From positions 81,998 through 145,997 of the forward strand of contig CALWNQ010000005.1 of assembly GCA_944382875.1 (NCBI GenBank): 64,000 bases of DNA. The letters run 5' to 3'. This DNA is from an uncultured Clostridia bacterium. Its GTDB lineage: Bacteria; Bacillota; Clostridia; Oscillospirales; Ruminococcaceae. Below, piece after piece: positions 1 to 7,867 of this stretch (within the stretch, counting starts at the first letter, position 1; each line of letters opens with the position of its first letter). The translations under genes and the position numbers were made by a program. The notes beneath the pieces are model-generated. The model ran no database searches. It had not been told where the DNA came from and was given only the letters and a program-made list of their open reading frames with translations.

Positions 1-2
1 CT

Positions 3-734
3 CTGCTCGATAACGACCTGGATACCATTGTCGACATCGCCGCCGACCAGGCCGACGCCGGTGTGGATCTCCTCGACGTCAACGTGGGATGCCCCGGCGT
101 CGATGAGCCGGCGCTGATGGCGGCGGTTGTCGAGGAATTGCAGGGGATGTTCCGGCTGCCGCTGCTGATTGATTCCGATAATCCCGCTGTTGTGGAAGCA
201 GGACTGCGCGCTTTTCACGGCGTATCTGCCTTAAATTCGGTGAATGGCACCGAAAAGAGCCTTTCTGAGATGCTGCCGCTCGCGGCCAAATACGGGGCGT
301 TCGTCATCGGCCTTGCGATGGACGAAGAAGGGCTCCCGGAAACAGCGGAAAAACGGCTTGCCATCGCGGAGAAAATCCTCGCGCGGGCTGCTTCGCTTGG
401 TATCCCCAAAGAACGGGTGCTGATCGACTGTGTCACTGTCCCGCTCTGCGTCCAACCCGAACAATGCGCCGAAACCCTGCGTGCCGTCCGGCTGGTGAAA
501 GAGAAGCTGGGCGTTTCCACCGTTCTGGGGATTTCCAATATCTCCCACGGCCTGCCCGACCGGGAAGCGCTGAACCGCAGCTTCCTCAAGCTTGCAATGG
601 AAAACGGCCTTTCAATGGCAATCCTCAACCCCAATCAGCAGTCAGTCCTCGATGCCGCGCAATCCTCCGCCGCAGGCGAACCGGATGCCGAAGCGGTAAA
701 GATCCTGTCCCGTTGGTGTGATCTCTCCGAATAA
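3..734 (+). CDS. Pterin-binding methyltetrahydrofolate methyltransferase domain protein (5' end outside window)
   Basis: The frame is open from the first full codon, so the start lies upstream; 243 residues are visible. The sequence carries the marks of the DHPS-like TIM barrel that binds methyl-tetrahydrofolate in MetH and AcsE-type corrinoid methyltransferases: DVNVGCPGVDE near the visible N-terminus, then LLIDSDNPAVVEAG, LIDCVTVPL, GISNISHGLP and NPNQQ near the end. Such enzymes move the methyl group of methyl-THF to a cob(I)amide carrier in the cytoplasm. I cannot see whether it is a free-standing protein or the end of a larger protein. No corrinoid-binding domain follows in the window, and a strong terminator comes straight after the stop. 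Confidence 0.8.
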   Translation: MLDNDLDTIVDIAADQADAGVDLLDVNVGCPGVDEPALMAAVVEELQGMFRLPLLIDSDNPAVVEAGLRAFHGVSALNSVNGTEKSLSEMLPLAAKYGAFVIGLAMDEEGLPETAEKRLAIAEKILARAASLGIPKERVLIDCVTVPLCVQPEQCAETLRAVRLVKEKLGVSTVLGISNISHGLPDREALNRSFLKLAMENGLSMAILNPNQQSVLDAAQSSAAGEPDAEAVKILSRWCDLSE

Positions 735-743
735 GCACAAAAC

Positions 744-773
744 CTCCCTGCTCATCCAGCAGGGAGATTTTTT
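744..773 (+). terminator. Intrinsic terminator of the methyltransferase gene
   Basis: A perfect 9-bp stem (CTCCCTGCT/AGCAGGGAG, 744-752 and 758-766) with a 5-nt loop is followed by a T-rich run. Confidence 0.85.
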
Positions 774-776
774 CTG

Positions 777-808
777 CAAAAAAGAGCCGCTGTCTTGCGA
801 CAGCAGCC
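777..808 (-). terminator. Intrinsic terminator of the surface protein gene at 828-2219
   Basis: Read on the minus strand, GGGCTGCTGTC and GACAGCGGCTC form an 11-bp stem with a GCAA loop, followed by six T. Two of the pairs are G-U wobbles that work only in minus-strand RNA. Confidence 0.75.
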
Positions 809-827
809 CTTCAAGCGATATTTTCGA

Positions 828-2219
828 TTATTTGCGGCGTTTCTTGCCAAGGCCAATTACGGCAACAGCGGCAAGCGCCAATGCGCCGATCGCACCGCCG
901 ACAGCTTTGCCGGTCTGGGGAGCACTCACCTGCGGGACATCCTCGTCCTCAATTGCTTCGGGGGCATCCACCAGAGAAGCTTCCTCGGTTTCATCGGTCG
1001 GAAGAGAAGCCAAAGGAGTGTCCGGATCGCTGATTTCTTCCTCCGGAATGCTTTCTTCCGGCTCGCTCACTTCCGGATCACGCTCGGGGAAGCTGGGGAG
1101 TTCGGGAGGAGTAGATTCTTCCACATCCAGCTGCTCGAGTTCAAAGGCGGAATAAAATGCCATTTCGTAATTCATGTAACCATTGCCGATTCCAGGACCG
1201 TCAAATGCCATTCCCATGACAAATTCTGTACTCTCACCATTCAAAAGAGTATCGGTTGTCAGAGCTGTAAAGAAAGCATCGGTTGTGTCATACAATTCAG
1301 TGCCTTCCATATAATCACCGATACCGCGTGTTCTGGTAAAAGCTGTATTGCTGTTCGGATTCAGCTGTTCCCATTCCGCTTCGCCAAAAGCAAAGGACCA
1401 GTAATCCTGATAGAAAACATTGTAGCTCATCGCACCCAGCTCGGGTTCCGGCCATTTGAACTGCACATCTAAAGTGCCATCCCCATTTTCCTGATACACT
1501 ACATAAGGAGCCATTTCCGGATGCAGCTCCATTTGTTCTTCCAGCGCTTCTACGGTCATGTTGCGGATACTGTTATTTCCAGTATTCGCTAAAACATCCG
1601 GATCAATATTGTTATCCTTTACATATCGAGTAAATGCGTCTTCGCCGGTATATCCCGCTTCTTCCAGGTATCCATACAGATTAAATACCATGGCCGCTGT
1701 AACATTTGCGCTGCCGCTCACTCCAAACAAACCTTGGTAAATTGCTCTGGGAGTAAAAGAAATGGCAGAAACAAAATCCTTTGGAATCAACTGCCCGTCG
1801 TAGCCGAGATATTCGGTCTGTTCATAGTCATGTGCATTGGCTGTAGACAATACAAAACTGTCCTTCTGATAAGCATATTCGTGAGAAGACAAATTCGTAA
1901 TGGTTACCTTAAACGGATAATATTGCCCCGGAAGAACAGATCCGACATACTGGTTAATGCAATTTGTGATTGCTTCATTTAGCTGCACGACCTGAGTCCC
2001 TTCAGCGTCTTCCCCAATCACAACATCAATGAGAATGTAATCCGGATCGCTTTCTGCATCATAAGTTACTGTCACGCCACTGGTTTGTGTCTTATACTCC
2101 ACTGTACAGGTTTCCTCCGGAACCTCCCATTCCGCGTATGTAGGCAACGCACCGCCAGCACATATAAGAGATGCTGCCAACATCAAAACCGCTGCTTTCT
2201 GTTTCCAATTATTTTTCAT
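828..2219 (-). CDS. Secreted, cell-wall anchored protein of unknown function
   Basis: 463 aa. It has a signal peptide (MKNNWKQK, then a hydrophobic stretch ending near PTYA). The roughly 340-residue extracellular region matches no family I recognise. An acidic, Pro/Glu-rich linker of about 75 residues follows, then a sorting-type end: APQTG, a hydrophobic Ala/Val/Gly helix and the tail KKRRK. This resembles the (S/P)PxTG signals used by some clostridial sortases; no sortase is in the window. The start has a GGAGG 9 nt upstream. Linker and anchor nearly match those of the neighbour at 2386-4545, and the promoters match too, so the pair probably arose by duplication or exchange of modules. Confidence 0.75.
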   Translation of the reverse strand: MKNNWKQKAAVLMLAASLICAGGALPTYAEWEVPEETCTVEYKTQTSGVTVTYDAESDPDYILIDVVIGEDAEGTQVVQLNEAITNCINQYVGSVLPGQYYPFKVTITNLSSHEYAYQKDSFVLSTANAHDYEQTEYLGYDGQLIPKDFVSAISFTPRAIYQGLFGVSGSANVTAAMVFNLYGYLEEAGYTGEDAFTRYVKDNNIDPDVLANTGNNSIRNMTVEALEEQMELHPEMAPYVVYQENGDGTLDVQFKWPEPELGAMSYNVFYQDYWSFAFGEAEWEQLNPNSNTAFTRTRGIGDYMEGTELYDTTDAFFTALTTDTLLNGESTEFVMGMAFDGPGIGNGYMNYEMAFYSAFELEQLDVEESTPPELPSFPERDPEVSEPEESIPEEEISDPDTPLASLPTDETEEASLVDAPEAIEDEDVPQVSAPQTGKAVGGAIGALALAAVAVIGLGKKRRK

Positions 2220-2265
2220 AAATTTTAACCTCCATATTTATATGATTTATTAACTTTCTGATGTC

Positions 2266-2298
2266 AGTATAACATTTTATGGTCACATGCCAGTCACA
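2266..2298 (-). promoter_or_regulatory. Promoter with 11-bp spaced TGTGAC direct repeats (surface protein 828-2219)
   Basis: On the minus strand two TGTGAC copies (2293-2298 and 2282-2287) are 11 bp apart, and a -10 box TATACT (2266-2271) lies 10 bp after the second. No good -35 box is present. The layout is typical of an activator-dependent promoter bound by an OmpR/PhoB-type regulator, which is an inference. The same arrangement precedes the neighbouring surface protein gene. Confidence 0.55.
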
Positions 2299-2343
2299 AA
2301 GCAGAGAAAAAACTGGAAAATATTTTGACATTTCTACAAATAA

Positions 2344-2370
2344 GGACTGCCGTCTGTTGGCGGCAGCCCT
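2344..2370 (-). terminator. Probable terminator of the surface protein gene at 2386-4545
   Basis: Minus-strand RNA would form GGGCUGCCG/CGGCAGUCC (9 bp, one G-U pair possible only on this strand) with an 8-nt loop, followed by a weak T-rich stretch (TTATTTG). Confidence 0.55.
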
Positions 2371-2385
2371 AAAAACTATCTGAAA

Positions 2386-4545
2386 TTATTTGCGGCGTTT
2401 CTTGCCAAGGCCGACTACGGCAACAGCGGCAAGCGCCAATGCGCCGACCGCACCGCCAATAGCTTTACCGGTCTGGGGGGCACTCACCTGCGGAACGTCC
2501 TCATCTTCGATGGTTTCAGAGCCACTCATCGGAGAATCTACCAGAGAGGCTTCCTCTGTTTCGCCTGTCGGAACAGAGGCCAAAGGAGTGTCCGGATCAC
2601 TGATTTCTTCCTCCGGAATACTTTCTTCCGGTTCGCTCACTTCCGGATCACGCTCGGGGAAGCTGGGGAGTTCGGGTTCTTCTTCCGCTACAAAATGTGC
2701 TGCACGCACTTCCAGCAAACTCCGATAGCCTTCTGCGTTGTACCCAAGAGAATCCGTCGAAGCCGCGCTGCTCCAACGGGAAGCAGCACCGTCCTGATAC
2801 CAGGCGTCGATAGCTTTACCAGTCTCGGACAAAATCCAATTGGAACTGGTAGCCGGCAAAACGGTCAGACTATTCACGCCGGAGAAGACGTCCGACGCAG
2901 AAGCAGAAGCAGTGTTGTTATAAACACGTGCAGAGGTTAGATCCATTTTTCCCTCAAATTCCGCACCATAATCGTTCTGCGCAACATAAACGCCGCCGCC
3001 GATTGTCGCACTGTTGCCAGTAATATCACCGGTTACTTTGACAGGAGTCCAGCTGGAATAAATACCACCGCCATTGCCAACAGCTGTATTCCCCGTAATA
3101 TTACCGTTTACCGTTAAGCCATGCTGATAAACGCAAACTGCACCGCCATTCCGGCCCGCAGTATTGCCAGTCAGATTTCCGTTAACGGTCACAGTTGCCT
3201 TGTTGGAATAAATAGCGCCGCCGTCATATCCCGCGTTGTGGCCGGTAATATCACCGGTTACATTGACAGTAGTCAAATCCTGCGCATAAATGGCGCCGCC
3301 ATAGTAAGTCGCACTGTTGCCGGAAAACTCTGCGCCGGAAACAGTCATAGAACAGCTGTTGGTAGCAATCGAGAAGATGCCGCCGTAGCCCGCCTTGTTG
3401 TCTATAAAGCTGCCGCCATTGACGACAAGACTGCTCTGCATTCCGGTAACGCCATTGATACCCTGCACATGAATGGCGCCGCCCATGGAATCCGAAATGT
3501 TGCCTTCAAAAGTGCAGTTATTTACTTCCACGGTAGATTTGTCGGCAATATAGATGGCGCCGCCGGTATAAACTGTGCTGTTGCCGGTAAATTTGCTGTT
3601 ATTAATCGTAAGATGGGTTCCGCCCGCATAAATTGCGCCGCCGCCGGTTGCCGCTTCATTATTTTCAAAAGTAGAATTGGAAATGGTAGCGGTTTCTACA
3701 CGGCTGATATTAATTGCGCCGCCACTGCCGGACTGGGTAACATAATGATTATCAGAAAATGTACAGCCGGTGATGGTGATAGATGAACCGGCTTTAACTG
3801 CATCCGTAGCAGCAACAAAAATCGCACCTTCACTGGAGCAGCCATCAAAAGAGCAGTTTTCCACAGTTAATCCACCGCCAACAAGATTCAGTACGGACTG
3901 TGTAAAGCCGCTAAAGCTACCATTTTTTATGGTAAGCATTTTCATTGCGTCGTTATCCGTTTGACGGGCAGTAACAAATCCTCTGCCATCATAATTCTCT
4001 GCGGAAGTGATAATACAGCCGTTCAGATCAATGGTCAGCTCACGGGTATTGTCATTTTTACCAGGCCAAATCTGAATGGCTCTGTCCAGCTCAACATCCT
4101 GCAAAAGCGTAACAGTGGCACCGGAAGGAGCAGCATTAACTGCTTCCTGGAGCGATTCGTATTTTACGCCATTCATTTCCGCCACATACGCGGATTCTGC
4201 GGCAATCAGGGCATCCAATGCAGCTTCCGCTGTGGTCAAAACATCATAATTTTCAACCAGAGCTTTCTGCGCATCAGTCAGGGCGTCATAGGCAGTCCGG
4301 GCGGCGGCAATATTTTCGCCATCGGTCAACGCAACTTCAGCCGGCAAAGCCGCAATCAGCGATTCTACCGCATCCGCAGCCTCCTGGTCAGAATCCCCAT
4401 TACCAGGCTCAATTCCCCCATTCACGATGACACCATTATCTGTGTCATCTCCTGCAAACGCAGTCATGGAAGTAGCAACACCGGCTGCGCAAATCATTGC
4501 CGCCAAAATAACAGATGTGGTTTTCTTTTTCCAATTATTTTTCAT
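2386..4545 (-). CDS. Large beta-helix surface protein with Pmp-like repeats and PQTG anchor
   Basis: 719 aa from the ATG at 4545, chosen because AGGAGG lies 8 nt upstream and because the signal peptide begins there (MKNNWKKK, cleavage near TAFA). After a Ser/Asp-rich stretch comes an Ala-rich helical module (ARTAYDALTDAQKALV type), often seen in secreted gut Firmicutes proteins. About 400 residues of right-handed beta-helix follow, with repeated GGAI and FxxN elements as in pectate-lyase-like folds and chlamydial Pmp repeats. The acidic linker, APQTG, hydrophobic helix and KKRRK end match the downstream neighbour. Family knowledge suggests adhesion or glycan binding; I see no clear catalytic site. 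Confidence 0.8.
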   Translation of the reverse strand: MKNNWKKKTTSVILAAMICAAGVATSMTAFAGDDTDNGVIVNGGIEPGNGDSDQEAADAVESLIAALPAEVALTDGENIAAARTAYDALTDAQKALVENYDVLTTAEAALDALIAAESAYVAEMNGVKYESLQEAVNAAPSGATVTLLQDVELDRAIQIWPGKNDNTRELTIDLNGCIITSAENYDGRGFVTARQTDNDAMKMLTIKNGSFSGFTQSVLNLVGGGLTVENCSFDGCSSEGAIFVAATDAVKAGSSITITGCTFSDNHYVTQSGSGGAINISRVETATISNSTFENNEAATGGGAIYAGGTHLTINNSKFTGNSTVYTGGAIYIADKSTVEVNNCTFEGNISDSMGGAIHVQGINGVTGMQSSLVVNGGSFIDNKAGYGGIFSIATNSCSMTVSGAEFSGNSATYYGGAIYAQDLTTVNVTGDITGHNAGYDGGAIYSNKATVTVNGNLTGNTAGRNGGAVCVYQHGLTVNGNITGNTAVGNGGGIYSSWTPVKVTGDITGNSATIGGGVYVAQNDYGAEFEGKMDLTSARVYNNTASASASDVFSGVNSLTVLPATSSNWILSETGKAIDAWYQDGAASRWSSAASTDSLGYNAEGYRSLLEVRAAHFVAEEEPELPSFPERDPEVSEPEESIPEEEISDPDTPLASVPTGETEEASLVDSPMSGSETIEDEDVPQVSAPQTGKAIGGAVGALALAAVAVVGLGKKRRK

Positions 4546-4590
4546 TTGGCAAACCTCCTGTTTCGCATTATTTACTAACTTTCTGATGTC

Positions 4591-4623
4591 AGTATAACAT
4601 TTTATGGTCACATGTCAGTCACA
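4591..4623 (-). promoter_or_regulatory. Promoter with 11-bp spaced TGTGAC direct repeats (surface protein 2386-4545)
   Basis: TGTGAC repeats at 4618-4623 and 4607-4612 and a -10 box TATACT at 4591-4596 have the same spacing as the promoter at 2266-2298, inside about 50 bp of near-identical sequence. Confidence 0.55.
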
Positions 4624-4670
4624 AAACAGCAAAACAAACGGAAAAAGTTCTTCTTTTTATTGCTAACTTA

Positions 4671-4714
4671 ATTTAAAAATAGAAGCATAAATCCTTTCAG
4701 ATTCATGCTTCTAT
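4671..4714 (-). terminator. Terminator of the amylase-CPBP operon
   Basis: The 10-bp stem ATAGAAGCAT/ATGCTTCTAT (4705-4714 and 4679-4688) with a 16-nt loop is followed on the minus strand by TTTTAAATT. Confidence 0.7.
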
Positions 4715-4724
4715 CAAAGAAATA

Positions 4725-5516
4725 TTAAGGAATGTTTCGCCTGGAAAAAAAGCTGTTCCAAAGCAATATACAAACCAGAAGACTAAATATGCCGGTTATG
4801 AGATATCGGAGAAGAGAACCCGATATTATCTGGTAGTACACCGAGCTTTCATCCAAAAGGAAGCTCGGCAGCGAAGCCAGGTTAAAGCCCATATGCGCCG
4901 CAATCGAAACGCTCAGACTGCCGCGCCGATGATTCATCACCGTAAAAACAAACCCCATAAAAAACGCATAGGCAATCCAGACCGGGTGCATATGCGCCGT
5001 TCCGAACAGCAGCGCCGAACATCCCGCAGCCAGCCAGAACGGCATCGCTTCTTCAAAGGAACGGAATATCATCCCCCGGAACAGAATCTCCTCACAGACC
5101 GGCGCAAACAGCACAATCGACAGGATGGAGACAACCGACTGTTCCGGCGTATAGATTCCGGACGACTGCTCAGCATAGCTCTCAAGCCAGGACGCCGGTA
5201 AAAACGCCATCAGAAAACTCACCGCCGTGTTGCCGAACAACCCCAGCGCAAAAGCCGCCGCATGAGGCACAATCCCCGTCCGCTTCGGCGCAAACCCAAG
5301 AGATTCAGCCGGATGCCTGCTGCGCAGCAGCCACACACCCAACAGCAGGATCGTTGTTATCAAGGTGGAAAAATACTGCAGGAAATTGACCGCAGCATTC
5401 ACATTGTCGGGCGAAAAAATTCCGATCGTCAACAGAATGGCAGTTGGAAGCATCAGGAAGATCAGAAAAATCCCGATTCCGCGCAGAATCGCTAAAACAC
5501 GCTGCATGACCGGCAT
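4725..5516 (-). CDS. CPBP family intramembrane metalloprotease
   Basis: 263 aa with about six to eight hydrophobic segments. It has the family's motif set: EEILFR (EExxxR), then FGTAHMH (FxxxH) and AHMGFN (HxxxN/B). Related proteins cleave prenylated or other membrane substrates, process bacteriocin precursors or give immunity; the substrate here is unknown. The start codon is 1 nt after the stop of the GH13 gene and has a GGAGG 6 nt upstream that lies inside that gene, so the two are co-transcribed and probably translationally coupled. Fold and family are clear, the biological role is not. Confidence 0.85.
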   Translation of the reverse strand: MPVMQRVLAILRGIGIFLIFLMLPTAILLTIGIFSPDNVNAAVNFLQYFSTLITTILLLGVWLLRSRHPAESLGFAPKRTGIVPHAAAFALGLFGNTAVSFLMAFLPASWLESYAEQSSGIYTPEQSVVSILSIVLFAPVCEEILFRGMIFRSFEEAMPFWLAAGCSALLFGTAHMHPVWIAYAFFMGFVFTVMNHRRGSLSVSIAAHMGFNLASLPSFLLDESSVYYQIISGSLLRYLITGIFSLLVCILLWNSFFSRRNIP

Positions 5517-5517
5517 A

Positions 5518-7374
5518 TCATTCCTCCTCCCAAAGCCGCAGAATCGCGCCGCTCTGCGGCGGGAGCGTCAGCTCCCCGTCTGCCAGCACCACTTCTCCCA
5601 CCGAAAAGAGCAGCTCAGCTTTGCCGGAAAGGATAAGCTTTCGGGATTCCGGAGCGGTACAGACCGCAGCCGCCAGTTCCCCGCGGCGAAATGCCGCAAG
5701 CCCCTGCTCCGCGGAAAGGAACACAAGCGGTGATTTCATCGCCTGCGGATGCCGGCGCCGAAGCTGCCCCAGCTTTTTAAAGAAGGACAAAAGCTCCGGA
5801 TCCTCCCGGCCCCACGGATAACAGCGCCGGTTCCACGGATCCGAAAAACCGCTCAGCCCCGCTTCGTCCCCGTAATACAGGCTGGGAAAACCCGGCAGCG
5901 TGTACTGAAAAATAGCCGCCAGCTCCAGTCCCACCCGGCCGCGCTCCAGTTCCTCCGGTGTGGGCTGGTAGTTGCCCTGTTCCAAACCGTCCACCGGATG
6001 CTGTACCCCAAGCACCGTCCGTGCCCGCGCCGTATCGTGGGTAGAAATCGGATTCATCAGCCCCCGGATGGCCGGACGCGGATAGTGGTCCAAAAGGGAC
6101 AGGATCCGCCGCCGGAACAAAACGCCGTCCCCGCCCGAAACAAAATCCAGCACTGCTGTCCGCCATGGGTAATTCATTACCCCGTCCAGCTGGCTTCCCA
6201 GCAGATAGGAACGGCGCTGACCGTAGCTTTCCTTATTGGAAGCGTCTTCCCACACCTCGCCCAAAAGATAAGAGCCGGAGGAATTCTGCTTCACACGGCG
6301 GCGAACCGCCTCGAGAAAGCCGTCGGGCAGCTCATCGGCCACATCCAGCCGCCAGCCCGCCGCGCCGCGCTTCATCCAATAGTCGAGAACACCGTTTTTT
6401 CCACAGATAAATTCTTCAAATCCGGGATCTTCCTCATTGACATTGGGCAGCGTGGTAAACCCCCACCAGCAGTCATAATCGGTGCGCTCCGGATTCTTGA
6501 AACGATACCACGGCGCATAAGGCGAATCCTTCGACTGCCAGGCGCCGACATCGGGATAATGGTTTTCGCGGTTGAAATACCGGCTGTCCGAACCGGTATG
6601 GGAAAACACACCATCCAGAATCACCCGGATTCCCCGCTTGGCAGCCTGCTGACAGAGCTTTTTGAAATCCTCCTCGGTTCCCAAATACGGATCAATCGCC
6701 TTATAATCCCCGGTATTGTAACGATGGTTGGAAGCCGATTCAAAAATCGGATTCAGATACAGCACCGTCACTCCCAAAGAGGCAATATAATCGAGCTTTT
6801 CAAGAATGCCCCGGAGATTGCCGCCGAAAAAGTCGTTGGCGCTGTATTCGGGAACATCCGCTTTAAAAAGCGGACGGCCGTACCAATCCCGATGGACGCT
6901 CCGGCTGTTGCGGACAGCCGGCAGCGGCGTTTTTCCGCTCCGGCGGAAACGGTCGGGGAAAATCTGGTACATAATCCCGCCGTCCAGCCAGGCCGGCACC
7001 GCATAATCCGCCGCACATACCGTGAGCTGCCACTCCGGCAAAAAATCCCGGATAACGGCAGAGGCATCCTCATCCCGGCCGACAAACAAAATCCCCCATT
7101 CGGCTTCGATTTCAAACCGGTAAAAATACAGTCCCTTTTGTTCGACAGAAAATTCCGCTTCATATATGGTAAAATCAGTAGTGGATTGTGTGGGGACAAG
7201 TTCCACCGCACGCGCTTCTGTGCTGGTATCCTCCCGCAGTTTCAGCGTAACGCCTTTTGCGGGAAACCCCTTTTCCAGATAAAAGCAAATGCGGATTTTT
7301 TCCCGCTCCGACACCGCGCCAAACGGTGTTTTGCATGACAAATCCCATGCATTATAGTAAATTGCCGGCTGCAC
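5518..7374 (-). CDS. GH13 alpha-amylase/neopullulanase-type glycoside hydrolase
   Basis: 618 aa from the GTG at 7374, which has AAGGAG 10 nt upstream; a TTG at 7401 in the same frame would run through that ribosome binding site. An N-terminal beta-sandwich of about 120 residues precedes the TIM barrel. GH13 landmarks are present: MYQIFPDRF, ILDGVFSHTG, GWRLDVADE (nucleophile Asp near 344), LLGEVWED (acid/base Glu near 373) and NPISTHDTAR. There is no signal peptide, so it probably acts in the cytoplasm on maltodextrins or pullulan-like oligosaccharides. It sits beside the divergent glycogen operon, so a role in alpha-glucan breakdown is likely. The exact linkage specificity cannot be read from the sequence. 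Confidence 0.9.
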   Translation of the reverse strand: MQPAIYYNAWDLSCKTPFGAVSEREKIRICFYLEKGFPAKGVTLKLREDTSTEARAVELVPTQSTTDFTIYEAEFSVEQKGLYFYRFEIEAEWGILFVGRDEDASAVIRDFLPEWQLTVCAADYAVPAWLDGGIMYQIFPDRFRRSGKTPLPAVRNSRSVHRDWYGRPLFKADVPEYSANDFFGGNLRGILEKLDYIASLGVTVLYLNPIFESASNHRYNTGDYKAIDPYLGTEEDFKKLCQQAAKRGIRVILDGVFSHTGSDSRYFNRENHYPDVGAWQSKDSPYAPWYRFKNPERTDYDCWWGFTTLPNVNEEDPGFEEFICGKNGVLDYWMKRGAAGWRLDVADELPDGFLEAVRRRVKQNSSGSYLLGEVWEDASNKESYGQRRSYLLGSQLDGVMNYPWRTAVLDFVSGGDGVLFRRRILSLLDHYPRPAIRGLMNPISTHDTARARTVLGVQHPVDGLEQGNYQPTPEELERGRVGLELAAIFQYTLPGFPSLYYGDEAGLSGFSDPWNRRCYPWGREDPELLSFFKKLGQLRRRHPQAMKSPLVFLSAEQGLAAFRRGELAAAVCTAPESRKLILSGKAELLFSVGEVVLADGELTLPPQSGAILRLWEEE

Positions 7375-7465
7375 GAATACACTTCTCCTTTTCCGGGGCA
7401 AAGCCCCAAAATTCCGCCGCTGCGGTTTCCGCTTCTATTTTTCTCCGCGGCAGAGTCCATTATTT

Positions 7466-7494
7466 ATTATACAATGAAATCGGCAGGATGTACA
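7466..7494 (-). promoter_or_regulatory. Promoter of the GH13-CPBP operon
   Basis: On the minus strand, TGTACA (7489-7494), a 17-nt spacer and TATAAT (7466-7471). Confidence 0.6.
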
Positions 7495-7584
7495 CCGGTT
7501 TGTGAAAAATTCCCGATAATCATATCGCACAAAAAAATAAAGAATGTTTCTACATTTGTTACGTGGTTTTTACATAGTCGATTA

Positions 7585-7613
7585 TTTACAAAAACAACAG
7601 TTTGTGATAGAAT
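7585..7613 (+). promoter_or_regulatory. Promoter of the glycogen operon
   Basis: TTTACA (7585-7590), a 17-nt spacer and TAGAAT (7608-7613). It predicts a long leader of about 250 nt before the first gene. Confidence 0.65.
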
Positions 7614-7867
7614 GTAATTGTATCAAATATACACAATCCAAATGTTTCAAAAATTTGTTAAAAAGTTCGAAAAATCATTGTCTTTCTGGATATTTTTCCC
7701 ATATTTCATGATTTTTTGGTGTCACAACACGAGTTTGCATGATCTTTACATTTTATTTTTGTAAATTTTGTATGCTCCCGTTCTGCTGCAAAAAAATGAT
7801 TGGGTTTGAACTGCAGCACTTGTTGTTAAAATGCACAAAGGATTTGGAATTGTGATGTGGATACAGA
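7614..7867 (+). other. AT-rich leader of the glycogen operon
   Basis: No gene is seen here. The stretch is AT-rich and contains the dyad TTTACA/TGTAAA (7745-7750 and 7760-7765), a possible operator, and no terminator or known riboswitch that I recognise. Confidence 0.4.

Noticed and set aside
5749..7338. A 529-codon open frame on the plus strand
   Set aside because: It is the antisense shadow of the GH13 gene; its translation is rich in Arg, Pro and His without motifs, and it has no start signals.
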